Positions 1 to 10,523 of a DNA stretch of 64,000 bases are shown here, piece after piece. Numbering within the stretch: position 1 is the stretch's first letter; each line of letters opens with the position of its first letter. The DNA is taken from assembly GCA_023238725.1 (NCBI GenBank), contig CM041547.1, positions 21,562,744 through 21,626,743 on the forward strand, given 5' to 3'. A program made the position numbers and the translations under genes. Below the pieces are notes generated by a model. It saw only the letters and a program-made list of their open reading frames with translations, did not search any database and had not been told where the DNA came from. Origin of the DNA: Scortum barcoo (lineage: Eukaryota > Chordata > Actinopteri > Centrarchiformes > Terapontidae).

Positions 1-770
1 ATGGCAGTTTTAAAGAAAAAGCACTGTTATGAACTTGTTAGTGGAGAGCACTTTTTGTCAGGTGAAAGCAGCAGGGTCGCTTTCGTAGCCTCTCTCTGTA
101 GCGTGTTTAAGTGAGTATTGAAAACGTTCAGACGTAAAAAGAAAAACACTGGAGCGAGTAATCTCACCTGCACCTAGTGCAGTTTTAGTTTTCTTTCAGC
201 AAGTGACTAAATATTGAAATAAAGCAGATGCATGAGGACATGAGTATAGTTTGACTCCATATCAGATCAAATAAGTTCGCTTTGGAAACAACCAAACAGC
301 ACAGAATAATTTCTTGAACTTGTTTTAACAAAAACACTGTGCAAAGACTCAGATGAGATGGACATTTTTTGCAGTGTGATGGAAGTATTACTTTGTCTCA
401 TCAAGCTCAGGCTGATCACATAACACTCCTAACTCTTCCATCTCATTTCTAACTCTGCCTCAATTACTTTATCAAGACTTAACCCTCACATTAATTGGTT
501 TCACAAGACACCCCAGACTGCACACCAGCTGTGTAACCGAGTAATTTGAATCTACTTAATTTGGGAAGGTGTTGGTATCTTCTGCCTTCCGAGTTTAATT
601 TGAAAAAAAAAAAAAAGAAATCACAACAACAATACATGTATTTTCTCTCTTCACTCTCCTCTTTAGGGCCTTAATGAGGAATTAGAGCCAATAGCATTAT
701 TCATTAAACAGAGCTTGCCAGCTATTTATCACTGTAACAATATTAGCATATTTGTTTAAATTTTCAACAC

Positions 771-792
771 TTTTTTTTTTTTTTTTTTTTTT
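771..792. repeat. poly-T tract
   Basis: Twenty-two consecutive T. Confidence 0.9.
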
Positions 793-913
793 AGCATTCG
801 TAACCAGGTTTAGCATTTTTAATAATCTGGCATCGAATGCATCGTACCATTTAATTGAATGCTGAAAAAGAACCAGTGGCAAGCCCCAGAAACACACTAA
901 AAATCCTTTATAA

Positions 914-940
914 ACACACACACACGCGCACACACACACA
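914..940. repeat. (AC)n microsatellite
   Basis: AC dinucleotides with one GCGC interruption. Confidence 0.9.
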
Positions 941-1674
941 TGCGTGCACGCTCCTCTAATTACCGCCTCCCCTGCTCCCTGTCTCATTCTTCACCTCCTG
1001 AGATGCAGGTGTAAAATATCACATTTTTCCAGCATTTCTCCCTGAGGTGGCGCTGGCTTGGACTCACAACGTAAATTTTCCCTTTCATATTCCCCCACAC
1101 ATTTTTTTCTACAAACAAGTTCCCCCTCCCATCCCTCCCTCTCTTTGATGTGCTTGCCACATCAGCACAGGTTTGTTAGCTTGTTACCAGGTGAAGAATG
1201 AGGATACAATTAAGGATGAATGTAGTGGGACCGGATAGGGTGTCAGTTGTGTTTTGCAGTACAGGAGAAAGCTCTGATGCTCTAGAAACTGTTAAGCTCA
1301 CACAGCCGATGCTGCTAATGATTAGGACGCTACAGAGGAAGGATCAGAGGGTCCTTAATCAGTGTTGTTGAGGATACCTGCCTCTGATGGATTGTTGTTT
1401 ATCCACAAATACGGAAAGCCAGGGCTGCATTGGTGTGTGTCTGTGTATGATCAGGAGAATGAGAGCAACAGGGGAAGGTGGGCCATATGTATATGTGCTC
1501 TGAGAAGGAAGGCAGCCCAGTTGAGCCCCTTTAGGTCTGACTTATTGTATATACATTGGAGAGAAGTGAGCATGCAGAGTGCAGCTGAGGTACTCTGGAG
1601 ATCATGTTTACAGTCCTTAATGTTCCTCTTAACATGGCTGTGAGAGTACAACATGCGATGCTTAGAAATAAAAC

Positions 1675-1895
1675 ATAACATTTTGGGAAATTCCCTTTCT
1701 GGGATCGAGCTAAGGAGATGCAGCTAACCTGGCACCACCCAGACTTATAAAATATGCCCGCTGACACCTCCAAATCTCATTTATCAACACAGAAATGTGA
1801 AAAAGACTAGCTGTGGTTTAGGGGAGATATGTGCTCAAACTATTTCTTGGTGAAGGACAGTGACTGTGTGGAGATTTCCAAAGTTTCACTGTTTT
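1675..1895 (+). mobile_element. decayed percomorph dispersed repeat, copy A
   Basis: The left end, ATTTTGGGAAATTCCCTTTC, and the following blocks (CAGCTAACCTGGCACC, GCTGACACCTCCAAATCTCA, GTGAAAAAGACTAGCTGTGG, CTATTTCTTGGTGAAGG) match, with many changes, a short non-autonomous element I recall as common in percomorph genomes. No open frame of interest is present. The family name is not recalled. Confidence 0.6.
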
Positions 1896-1954
1896 GTACC
1901 ACTAGGTCTTTTTTGTTCATGTGCAGATTTAGCAAACAAAATGTACTAATACAT

Positions 1955-2095
1955 TAATAAGTAAAGCAGCTTTAGAGGTGTTGGTAGTCCTATTTTTCAC
2001 TTTGGACGGAGCCAAACTAGCTGTTTCACACCGCTGTAGTCTTTATGTTAAGTTAGTTAAACACCTCTGGACTCATACTTCCATTCTGCATCTCA
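1955..2095 (-). mobile_element. decayed percomorph dispersed repeat, copy B, inverted
   Basis: The blocks GCTTTAGAGGTGTTGGTAG, GGACGGAGCCAAACTAGCTG and AGTCTTTATGTTAAGTTAG are reverse-complement counterparts of copy A blocks, so the two copies lie head to head about 60 bp apart. Assignment is from memory of the family consensus. Confidence 0.55.
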
Positions 2096-2714
2096 TTTAT
2101 GACTTTAGGACCCCGTGTGTTACTTTGTGATTCAGCCAGGTAGCATTACCAATGCAAACATTATATGTAAAATCAAAACCGTAATTTCTACCAGTCACAC
2201 AGTAGCATTTTACATATTTAAACCTGAAATAACAGATTTTTTTTTTTTTGCCTACTTAGATGCAATGGAAAAAAAGTGAGGTCACAAAACTGCATTTGAT
2301 CACCTTGTGGGTTAATATACCCAATGTGTTGCTAATTTACACATCTAGCAGATACAGCAACATTAGCATTCATTCAAAGTTATATTTCTGTCCGCCTGAT
2401 TACTATAGGTTCAATATTTGCTGTCGTTTTAACTCTTGTTCGTCTCTGAGGTAAATATCTGCCTCTTCATCTGTTTGTCACTAGCTTTGTCTGTGTAAGG
2501 TGGGTGTTTAGGGCTTTTTTGCTGCAAACAGCTGCCCAACCCAACCAAAATCTTTCCAAATACTTTAAATACCTAAGATGTAACCCGTGGCTGAACAACA
2601 GATTAAAGAAATATTAAAATCTTTCCCCTAAAGCTTTTGTTGGGAACACCATATGACTGAACTACAGAGTAACATACAGATTTTTGACGTCTCAAATGGG
2701 GCGATATTTTACTC

Positions 2715-2795
2715 CCAGACACGAGATTTATATCAGTCTTTTCTGTTCACTCGCAGAAAGAAAGCACATTGAACTATCTCTTTAACACATCATAA
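2715..2795 (+). mobile_element. fragment of the same percomorph repeat family
   Basis: ACGAGATTTATATCAGTCTT, GCAGAAAGAAAGCACA and TTGAACTATCTCTTTAA resemble the terminal part of the family (a repeat end that normally finishes GAACTATTCCTTTAA). It may be the right end of copy B separated by an insertion, or an independent fragment. Confidence 0.45.
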
Positions 2796-4768
2796 TACGG
2801 AGACTTGAACTGTGGTATTGACCAAGAAGTGTTCCCTTCTGTCCTTGGGCCCGAGCTGTGAAATTTCCCCATCTTCTTTTCCACTTTGCAATTGTTTGCA
2901 GTCATGAAGACACTGTCCACACTCTCCATCGATAAAATCTGACAGCCGTTCCACTGTTGTATTACATTCTTGTCTCGGTCACCAAAGAAGTCAACGTCCC
3001 AGACATCAAATGATTTCTGGAGCTTTTTAAGTGTTAATTACACGAGGCTCTGCGTCTATTTTAGCTCTAGGCCGGCCATATGGATTGGGCATATGCTACA
3101 TACATATAGAAAAACATATATATAATTGATACCATGCTCCATAAAAACTGACAGAGAGGGGAAAAAAGGGGACCAGTGCTGCAGGGAGCTACATCAAACA
3201 ATCAGCCTCAAACAAACGATGCCCCTCTCTGAGGGCTGGAGATAAAGAGGTAGAAAGATATGGACAGGGAGATGCCACATTCATTAACTGCCCCACGATT
3301 TTTATCCTTTCATTTATCATTGTTTAGTCCCCTTCAGCCGGAGCTCCGCCGTCTGTGCAGCACAACTCATTTTTCAAGTTTGAATGACTAAAACTTGTCA
3401 AAAAGAGGCAACTAGAACTAGCAGTGTGCCTTGTTCCAAGCTACTCTGTGATTATCAGCAGAGTAAAATATATCCTTCAGCTGCACCGGGCAGTTTAAGA
3501 GCTTAACAGAAAGCCCGGGGAGCTTGACAAGGGCACCATTTAGTGGGACAAATGGTTTCAAATGGTTTTCCTCCAGTGTTTCCCCACATATTAATGATGA
3601 CAGGCCAGAGGTTGGATGCTGAGGCTGAACGCCACGAGTAGTGTTTTCTTAGTCACTTGGATGACTTGAATTCTAACTTTGTTTATCCGAGTGGGCGCTT
3701 CATGTGGCCTGCGCTAAACTTAATTGTGAGCGAGAGAGGCAACGCTAAACAAAACCAGTGTTAATCTTATGTTAATCAATCCGCCTGCTGGACCTTTTGC
3801 CACAGAGATCGGGTGAAATCCTGTGTTACAGTGAAAGGGAAAGGGAAAAGACTCGAGCTGTAACCTCTCATTCTGAAGGATATGAATAGCCTGTGTCTCC
3901 AGCCGCAGCTTGGTTAGCCCGAGTCTGGGACTTATTATAGTGCTGTGTGTTTATGCATGTGTCTGCGCATGTATTTGTTCAAGTGCAATCCCGTGTCACT
4001 GTGTGCGTGTGTGTATTTGTGTGCATATGTAAATGCTTAAGTAACCTAATGTGTGTTTGAATTCCCTAAAAAATTGTTTACCTCACATGCCAGTTTAAAT
4101 AGTATAACTTTACATTTTGTTACTGGCTACGAGTAATGTTTGTTCCTGTTTTGGGTCCCTGTTTGTTGCTGCTTACGGTACGTTAAGAGACGAGAACGTA
4201 AAGTTCTGGAAAATCGGATTATTTCACCTCTTCTCCTCTATTCAGCAACTAAATTTAAAGTAAAACTTCCCTTGCCCTAACTTGCAAAATTATTTTCATT
4301 AACCTCGTCATTTTTAGCCATCGCCAACAGGTTTAGTTGATTTCCAAAGCAGACATTCAAATTTAGCCTGGTGAGAACCAATTTGTACCAGTTTGGACTT
4401 AAAAGTAATTGCCATGGGCTAGCTAACCAGGCAGAACTCCCATCCCTGATCCAGACCAACTCTGTGGTTCCCTCCCATCCATGTTGTCTGGCCTGGCTGC
4501 CTCAATTGACAGCAGAACTGCAATGGATGCTCATTCAGAGCCCAAGTCTCTGCTGGCGCGACCCACGGCATACAAATGAACCGCGCTGAATAGAAACAAA
4601 CACAGAATAAATACTTTAGCTGCATCTATGAGTGAATGCGATGTAGGGCCCGCAGTGAAGCCAAAGGTTCGTGTTTGGACGTGCGTGTCTGTTTATGCGG
4701 GCAGACGTATGGCCTCTGTATGTGCGAGGCTGCGCCCGACTGTGTGTAGTATGTGACTGTGGGCGTTG

Positions 4769-4793
4769 GTGTGTGTGTGTGTGTGTGTGTGTG
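4769..4793. repeat. (GT)n microsatellite
   Basis: Uninterrupted GT dinucleotides. Confidence 0.9.
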
Positions 4794-5020
4794 AATGATT
4801 TGTGCTGAATCAGTGCACGCTGACAGAAAAGTGACCATGCAGGTGAAACAGCAGGGACAGGAAATGCCATTGTGTTTGGAGTATTGTGTGTGGGCATGAC
4901 AGCTAAACACTTTGCCCCCCCCCTTATTCAAGTGGTGGTGACTGGCAGGGCTGGGCCGGGCCTCAGGCCTGCACAGCATATGGGCTCAGGCAGGCCGCAC
5001 ACACCTACACACCCGTGATC

Positions 5021-5050
<30 letters not shown>
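5021..5050. repeat. compound (TG)n(AG)n microsatellite
   Basis: Nine TG units are followed by six AG units. Confidence 0.9.
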
Positions 5051-5052
<2 letters not shown>

Positions 5053-5379
5053 CGTGGGCAGACTGTAAAGGTGGATGACGACGACGTTTCTTAAGCAGTT
5101 ATCTGGTGGTGGGACTTGAGGATGACTGATAAATAGGTCAATACAGGGAGTGTCAGGATGAGGAGGATTCTCACCTCCAAAATCTGTGTTTACAGCTTTG
5201 CAGAAAGCTTTTCTGTGTGTTCTTAATTCCCTGAACAGAAAGACAGTGTAAATTAATGAATAAATGACTGTTGTGTTACATTTCAGGCAACCGAAACCTT
5301 TCTGTTGAACGAAGAACCCTCCAGAGGTCCTGGGATGCCTGAATGCTTTGTAGTATCAGATTCATACAGGGTATGCATC

Positions 5380-5380
<1 letters not shown>

Positions 5381-5413
<33 letters not shown>
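5381..5413. repeat. (ATT)n microsatellite
   Basis: Eleven ATT units, followed by degenerate ATTGTCATTATTGTT. Confidence 0.9.
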
Positions 5414-6794
5414 GTCATTATTGTTATTGTTCATGTTTTTGTATTAAATGTGTTATTTGAGTCATTACTCATTACTATGACTGACAGTCTGTTTTCATGC
5501 TCTTGGTAATTGCACCGCAATCATAATGTCATTCACAGCTCCCTCTACTCAGCTGCAAACCATTATAATCATTATTTCCACACGCACATTTAAGAAAAAA
5601 GGGGGGCCTTTGCAACTTCACCGAAGCGCCCTCGCCTCATGGGAGTGAAAATTATGACGATAATATGCAGCATGCCTAGTTGTATAAAAACCAAAGGAAT
5701 ACAAAGTTAAAGAAAGTGAGGGGCTCGCCTGAAAAAAGAAAAATCCACCCAGCGAGCGCAGGCGATTTACAACGATCGGCGTGATATAAAATGGCAATAA
5801 AAACAGAGGAGCAGGGATGGGGAGGGTGAGAGGAGAACAGGGAAGAGGTGGAGAGGTGGGGGTCTGTGGATGACTGAAAATGTGATTGTTAATGAGGTGG
5901 GAGCCAGTTTTCTAGGCTACAGTCTTTGTTTCCCAGAGTTAAGACTTACGCCAAGTCTCAAAGAGAATCTGGGTTGCTACAGTGTATCGTGTGTCTCGGG
6001 GTACAGAAATGAACCATTATGGCTGTAATTGAGTAGTGCGGCTGGTAGAGGAGAGTTTTAGAGAGGGGGAGGAGCGATGCTGGGGCTGTATTGGATTCCA
6101 GGGGGCAGCGAGTTCAAGAACATCCACAGGAGGGTGTCCACCTCCAACTTCTCACCGGGAGGTCTGCTGTTGAGGGCTTAGTTTTGTATAAAGTGCATCA
6201 CGGCTCCTTTCCTCCTCTGTCTTCATTTCCATGTGTGTGCACTTGGCTCACACGTCAGGGTTCTTCTAAGAATTCCTGTGGAGGACAATCGCTTTCAAAA
6301 AAGTACATTAAAACTAAATGAAGATCTGAATGTAACACCCTGTTTTGGAAGTGGTACGACCCCAATGAGAAAGTTGCCGCACTGCCAATGGTCAGTTTTT
6401 TAAGCCCCAACCTTTTTGGACAATGAGCCTTTAAAAATGATGAGATTGAGTGTGGTTGGAGTGTGGATGTGAGTTATGAGCTGTTTTCTTTGTCAGATTG
6501 TTTCACTTGAAGGATTTTGAGAGGCCTGGTGAGATCGAAGTATCCCATGTTTAGCAAGAAAAAACATCTCCATCTTATTATAAAGTCATTTCTTTCTGTA
6601 AATAAATCCTTAAAAAACACATTTTCTTAAAATAAGTGACTAACTGCAGGTATGCAATCTACACACGAGTGTCTGTGTCTTGAAACAAGACGATAAAAGA
6701 CAGGTTAAAGCTGCAAAATGAAAAGAAAAAAGATGTGTGATTTTACTGGATAAATACTGGAAGTGGAAAGAACGGAAAGAATCACACACCGTCC

Positions 6795-6870
6795 CTCAAG
6801 CGTACTCACTCTATTGAGGGCAGTTTGGCTCTCGGGCCTTCATCAGGCAGAGCACATATAGACGAACAGC
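6795..6870 (-). mobile_element. transposon relic with the AAGGCCCGAGAGCC motif
   Basis: Read on the minus strand, CTGATGAAGGCCCGAGAGCC followed by AAACTGCC resembles the widely dispersed vertebrate motif GAAGGCCCGAGAGCCGAAACGT, which I associate with Penelope-like or related retroelement ends. Only about 75 bp is recognisable and the boundaries are approximate. Confidence 0.4.
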
Positions 6871-8148
6871 ACTGCACATATACAGACTGCAGGCTCTCAC
6901 TGGGGAAAAGCAGAAGATGCCAGAAACACTGTCTGGTATCCATACAAATTAAGATCATTAAGCTCTTCAAAAAACATAAAACGTGATTTTGAGTTCTTCC
7001 AATTGCAAACAGACATTTGCAATAAATTCACCGATATTATAGAAAGTAGGATCACCTCACACAATAAGGCAATTTAGGAACTTATATAAGAACTTTTTCA
7101 ACTTACAAATAAGTCCCATATTACACAATAAAGCATACAGTCTTCAAAAAGTGGAGAAAAAGACATTCAAGTCAATCTAAGAATAGAAAAAAGCCCCAAT
7201 AATCACAATACTCCAAAAACGTCAAACTAATTGATTTATAGTGAAAAACAGTAGAAATATTCTTTTAAAAATAAAAATTAAGACTTTAACTACTCTAGTT
7301 GCATGTAAGAAAAAGAACTTGTTAAGAAGGAGCCTTTTGCAGTGACCTTGTGACCCCTCGACCCCCCAGATTGAAGGCCTCTCCTTTAAGCGAAGCCCTG
7401 CGAGTGCACTGCGTGTAAACTGTTGGCCACTGCAGCTGACATCTGCTCCACCAAACAGCATAACCACAGTTTTGCTTATCTCCCATGTGCCCCGCGTCCC
7501 ATCTCCTTTCATACTAGACAGACAGACTGACAGCCAGGTGTGGTGGCATCACGGGTTGCCCTATCACGCGGCTCGCAATGGTTGCAGGCAAAACGTGTGG
7601 TTTCCCATCATCCTCGAACAACCTGTTCTGCAGACCTGAAGCTCCCCTGAAGCAGTCAACGCGGGGACAGGTTGCACATCGATTTCCCCGATTGATTATT
7701 AACACAAAGCCTCGGCTTTAAATGCAACCGCACGACAGCTCCGAGCTGACGGGTGAAGTCATTACAGCGCTGGCCACTCTGGAGCAGCGGTACAGTAAAT
7801 ATGTATATCTGAAGCGTGTGAAAAAAGCAGAGCCGCAGCAGACCCACCAACCATAGCATATGGCTCTACCATGTGTTACTTAATGAGAGATTTACTCACA
7901 CAGACCACTAAATGTGTGGCTCATTTAAGGAGCCACGGCAGAGGAGTGTTTGCGTGTGTTGCATGCAAGCTGACTCTATAAAGGAGGAGGAAGGGGGGTG
8001 ATCCCTGTCTAACCACTTGCTGTAACCTTTTGCACTTGTGGTGCTTTTAATGACTCCACTGCAAAACAGAGCTGAGAGCAGAGAATATACCTCAGACGTA
8101 GCAGGCAGTGGCTTTGAACTAACTACACCTGCCGAAAGGGGAACTAAA

Positions 8149-8150
<2 letters not shown>

Positions 8151-8185
<35 letters not shown>

Positions 8186-8204
8186 TGTGTGTGTGTGTTA
8201 CAGG

Positions 8205-8245
<41 letters not shown>
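8151..8245. repeat. compound (GT)n microsatellite
   Basis: Two long GT blocks are separated by ACAGGCGTGTC. In all three frames this reads as Cys-Val repeats, which explains the long local ORFs. Confidence 0.95.
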
Positions 8246-8247
<2 letters not shown>

Positions 8248-8648
8248 CATATTAGTCCTGTATCATATTCACAGAAAGGAATGCTCGTGTTCTAACCTTG
8301 TGCGCGGCGGTGAGGACAGGAGGTTACAGTTTTGTGGCGGACGTACACTCCTGACCACACGCTTTCTCTCTCCCCGCCTGCGTCCCTGGCTCGGGTATCT
8401 GGCTGTGTGCAGTAATTGGCCACACAGAGCCCAGATCTCTTTGTTTCGCCTGCAGAGGCTTGCGGTAGACATGCACAAGCAGTAGGCCTCGTAAATCTGT
8501 GGGACTCCAGTGGCGGGCCCAAAATTTCAGCTCCGCTTCTTCACAATGACTCCACTCCCACCCGAATTCCCACTGTACCACACTCAGGGCCCGGTCCAAG
8601 AGGCTTCATTTTATGACTTTTATGTGAGACGTGTATCACTCACTACTG

Positions 8649-8650
<2 letters not shown>

Positions 8651-8677
<27 letters not shown>
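8651..8677. repeat. (GT)n microsatellite
   Basis: Uninterrupted GT dinucleotides. Confidence 0.9.
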
Positions 8678-8680
<3 letters not shown>

Positions 8681-9777
8681 CAGAGGGTTTCTCTTCCCTC
8701 GCACGCCCCAATTTAGCACAACAATTTAGTATTCTGATACTGCTCGGAGGCTGTGATTATATATGTCTGTCTTCGCTGTTTGCTAGTTTTCTACTTCACA
8801 GTGAATGCTGCAGCGACTGTTTGGCTTGGACTCACTTCACTGGTTTTTAAACTACAGTTGTGGCTTCCAGACTGGGTCAAATATGGTTCAGTAAATAAAT
8901 AGTCTTAACTTCAGAGCCACGATGAGATAATGCGTTGATTTGAACGCCTGGAAATGAATTTAAGTATATAATCCAGTGCAAACTTTAGCTTTTAATGCAT
9001 GAGACTTAAGAGCTGAAATCCCCACATCAGGAAAAGAATATTTTAAAAACAGATACAGTTTATTTTTATGAGACTGAACTGTACTTAGATAATCCCGGTT
9101 TATCCAATATTGGCTATACATTATTAACAGTTACTGCTTAGGGTTTGTGTCAGTGTTTCTGGCAACATGAGCTATAAGTTTGCACATGTTTCACCACATA
9201 TATCAGGTTATTACTTTTTCTTCTTTTTTTTTTTTACCTTGCAACACCACTCTGATCTGTCCCGATGATGCGTTTACGTGTTTCCCTCAGGTCGAAATAT
9301 TACAGTTGCGCCACAAATACATGCCACAGCACGCAGCGCGACTCATCTGCGCCCTGGTTATCATTTGCATCTCCATAACATGGCATGGACGGGTCAGTGA
9401 ATGCAGCTAAAGCAGAACATTGCCATTAAAAAAAAAAAAAAAAGAAAGAAAAACTGTAAAGGCGAGCGGGTACAGCCTATGGGCTCTGCGCAACGGATCA
9501 GAGATTATTAGATCAAAAGAAGGCTTTGGATCATTTCAAAAAGTCAAAAGATCTGCCTGCAAAACACCTTAATGAATCTGCACGCAAACTCTAATCATGA
9601 TACCAATGATAATAATAATAATAAAAAGAAATACCGCCTTTCAGGAGAACTCGCTGCAAAGAGGAGAGCGATAAAAAAAGTCCTGCAAGAGGAGAGGGGA
9701 GGGAGACAAAAGTTTTTTCCCAGAAAGTTAGTGCAAGCTTTCACTTTCTAGGCGGGGTTACTGTAAGCTGCAGCAGC

Positions 9778-9786
9778 ATGGAGTGA
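9778..9786 (+). promoter_or_regulatory. minimal upstream ORF (ATG GAG TGA)
   Basis: A two-codon reading frame lies 27 nt before the longer upstream ORF. It is relevant only if the transcript begins upstream of it. Its context (AGCATGG) has A-G-C before the start and G at +4. Confidence 0.3.
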
Positions 9787-9812
9787 GTGAAACAGGACGG
9801 CGAGCGATTGCA

Positions 9813-9872
9813 ATGCAGCACTATACCGAGCTTCCATCCAACTTAAATAAGCTCTCCAGCCCTCCTTTCTAA
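9813..9872 (+). CDS. upstream ORF in nfix 5' leader (19 codons)
   Basis: An ATG at 9813 with G at -3 opens a 19-codon frame, MQHYTELPSNLNKLSSPPF, closed by TAA at 9870-9872. The stop is 8 nt before the nfix start at 9881 and the frame differs from that of nfix. If the transcript starts upstream of 9813, ribosomes would meet this ORF first, and the short distance would make re-initiation at the main start inefficient. A role in translational control is inference. I do not recognise the peptide. Confidence 0.45.
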   Translation: MQHYTELPSNLNKLSSPPF

Positions 9873-9880
9873 AAATAACC

Positions 9881-9907
9881 ATGTACTCCCCGTACTGCTT
9901 GACACAG
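9881..9907 (+). CDS. nfix: nfix coding exon 1 (NFIX-type N-terminus)
   Basis: This 27-nt coding exon encodes MYSPYCLTQ, the start of the NFIX isoform that begins with this peptide. Tyrosine at residue 5 separates it from the other paralogs as I recall them (Leu in NFIA and NFIC, Ile in NFIB). The start codon has A at -3. The last codon, CAG, is followed directly by GTAAAT, a good splice donor at 9908, so the exon ends in phase 0. Exon 2 at 36484 begins in phase 0 with DEFHPF, the sequence that follows LTQ in NFI proteins. Translation past the donor gives an unrelated low-complexity read-through. The paralog call rests on both exons. Whether this is the fish a or b duplicate cannot be decided here. 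The 5' UTR lies immediately upstream and its 5' end is not defined. Confidence 0.95.
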
Positions 9908-10153
9908 GTAAATGGTCTTATCTTATTTCATTCTTTGGGTAGCCTCTGGTGGAGACGCCGGGTTTACTTTTCTTTTTCTTTTCTTTTCTTTTTTGTGTGT
10001 GTGTGTGTTCATAAATTGCGCTGCCTCTGTGCGTTGTGTTTCATGCGATTGTTCTCTGCGTTGGAGCGTCTCTCCGCTCTCCGGCTCGCTCTCAAACTTT
10101 CACCCCAACTCTCCGACGCTCGTCCCGCCTCGGAGCGCGTCCGTGCCGCGGTA

Positions 10154-10171
10154 GGGGAGGGAGGGGAAGGG
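10154..10171 (+). promoter_or_regulatory. G-quadruplex motif
   Basis: Four G runs (GGGG, GGG, GGGG, GGG) are separated by single A, A and AA loops, the canonical intramolecular quadruplex pattern, about 250 nt after the exon 1 donor on the coding strand. Confidence 0.5.
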
Positions 10172-10176
10172 CTGGA

Positions 10177-10203
10177 GTGTGTGTGTGTGTGTGGGGGGGG
10201 GGG
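10177..10203. repeat. (GT)8 plus G11 run
   Basis: GT dinucleotides run directly into eleven G, 270 nt after exon 1. Confidence 0.9.
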
Positions 10204-10500
10204 AACTTTCTCCCGCCGCACATGGTTTTTGGAGAGAAAATGGCGCTTCTCCCGAGATGTATTTCATATTTTAAAAAAAAAAAAAGGAGAAGAAGAAGGA
10301 GGGGAGCCCGCGGGAGGAGGAGAGAGCGGAGCGCAGGGAGAGACGGAGTGTGTGCGGAGCGGAGTTTAGTGTTACTGCTGCGAGCTTTTTTCCAAGTGTC
10401 GACGCTGCGCACAGAGGGGTTTTTTGGGCGGCTGCAGGAGGGCAGAGCAGGGCTGCTTTCATGTGGAGCTGAGACCGGGAGAGCGAGACATTGGAGCTGG

Positions 10501-10523
10501 TGTGTGTGTGTGTGTGTGTGTGT
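10501..10523. repeat. (TG)n microsatellite
   Basis: Uninterrupted TG dinucleotides. Confidence 0.9.

Larger units (their letters stand above)
1..1670. other. upstream non-coding region
   Basis: No gene is supported. The segment holds T22 at 771-792, an (AC)n block at 914-940 with a CGCG interruption, and otherwise unique AT-rich sequence. Short reading frames are not coding-like. Confidence 0.6.
2100..9649. other. upstream non-coding region, mostly unique sequence
   Basis: No gene is supported. Apart from the repeats listed separately, the sequence is unique-looking. The part near 3000-3720 is free of simple repeats and contains many TAAT-type words. The short frames at 4277-4979 and 8038-8716 are microsatellite read-through or chance. 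Confidence 0.55.
9650..9880 (+). promoter_or_regulatory. nfix: nfix exon 1 5' UTR / proximal promoter region
   Basis: This is the sequence directly upstream of the NFIX start. It holds a TATA-like ATAAAAAAAG at 9671-9680, a GC box (GGCGGGG) at 9751-9757, and two upstream start codons (9778 and 9813). It marks the left side of a CpG-richer zone that continues to about 10600. The transcription start site is not determinable from sequence alone, so the split between promoter and UTR is a guess. Confidence 0.5.

Noticed and set aside
8038..8716. Cys-Val-rich frames
   Set aside because: Translation of (GT)n microsatellites. The same applies at 25738-25947, 35074-35265, 37332-37994 and 55783-56103.
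9908..10369. Continuation of the exon 1 frame as a 162-codon protein
   Set aside because: The frame crosses a clear GTAAAT donor and becomes low-complexity. The NFIX peptide continues at exon 2 instead.
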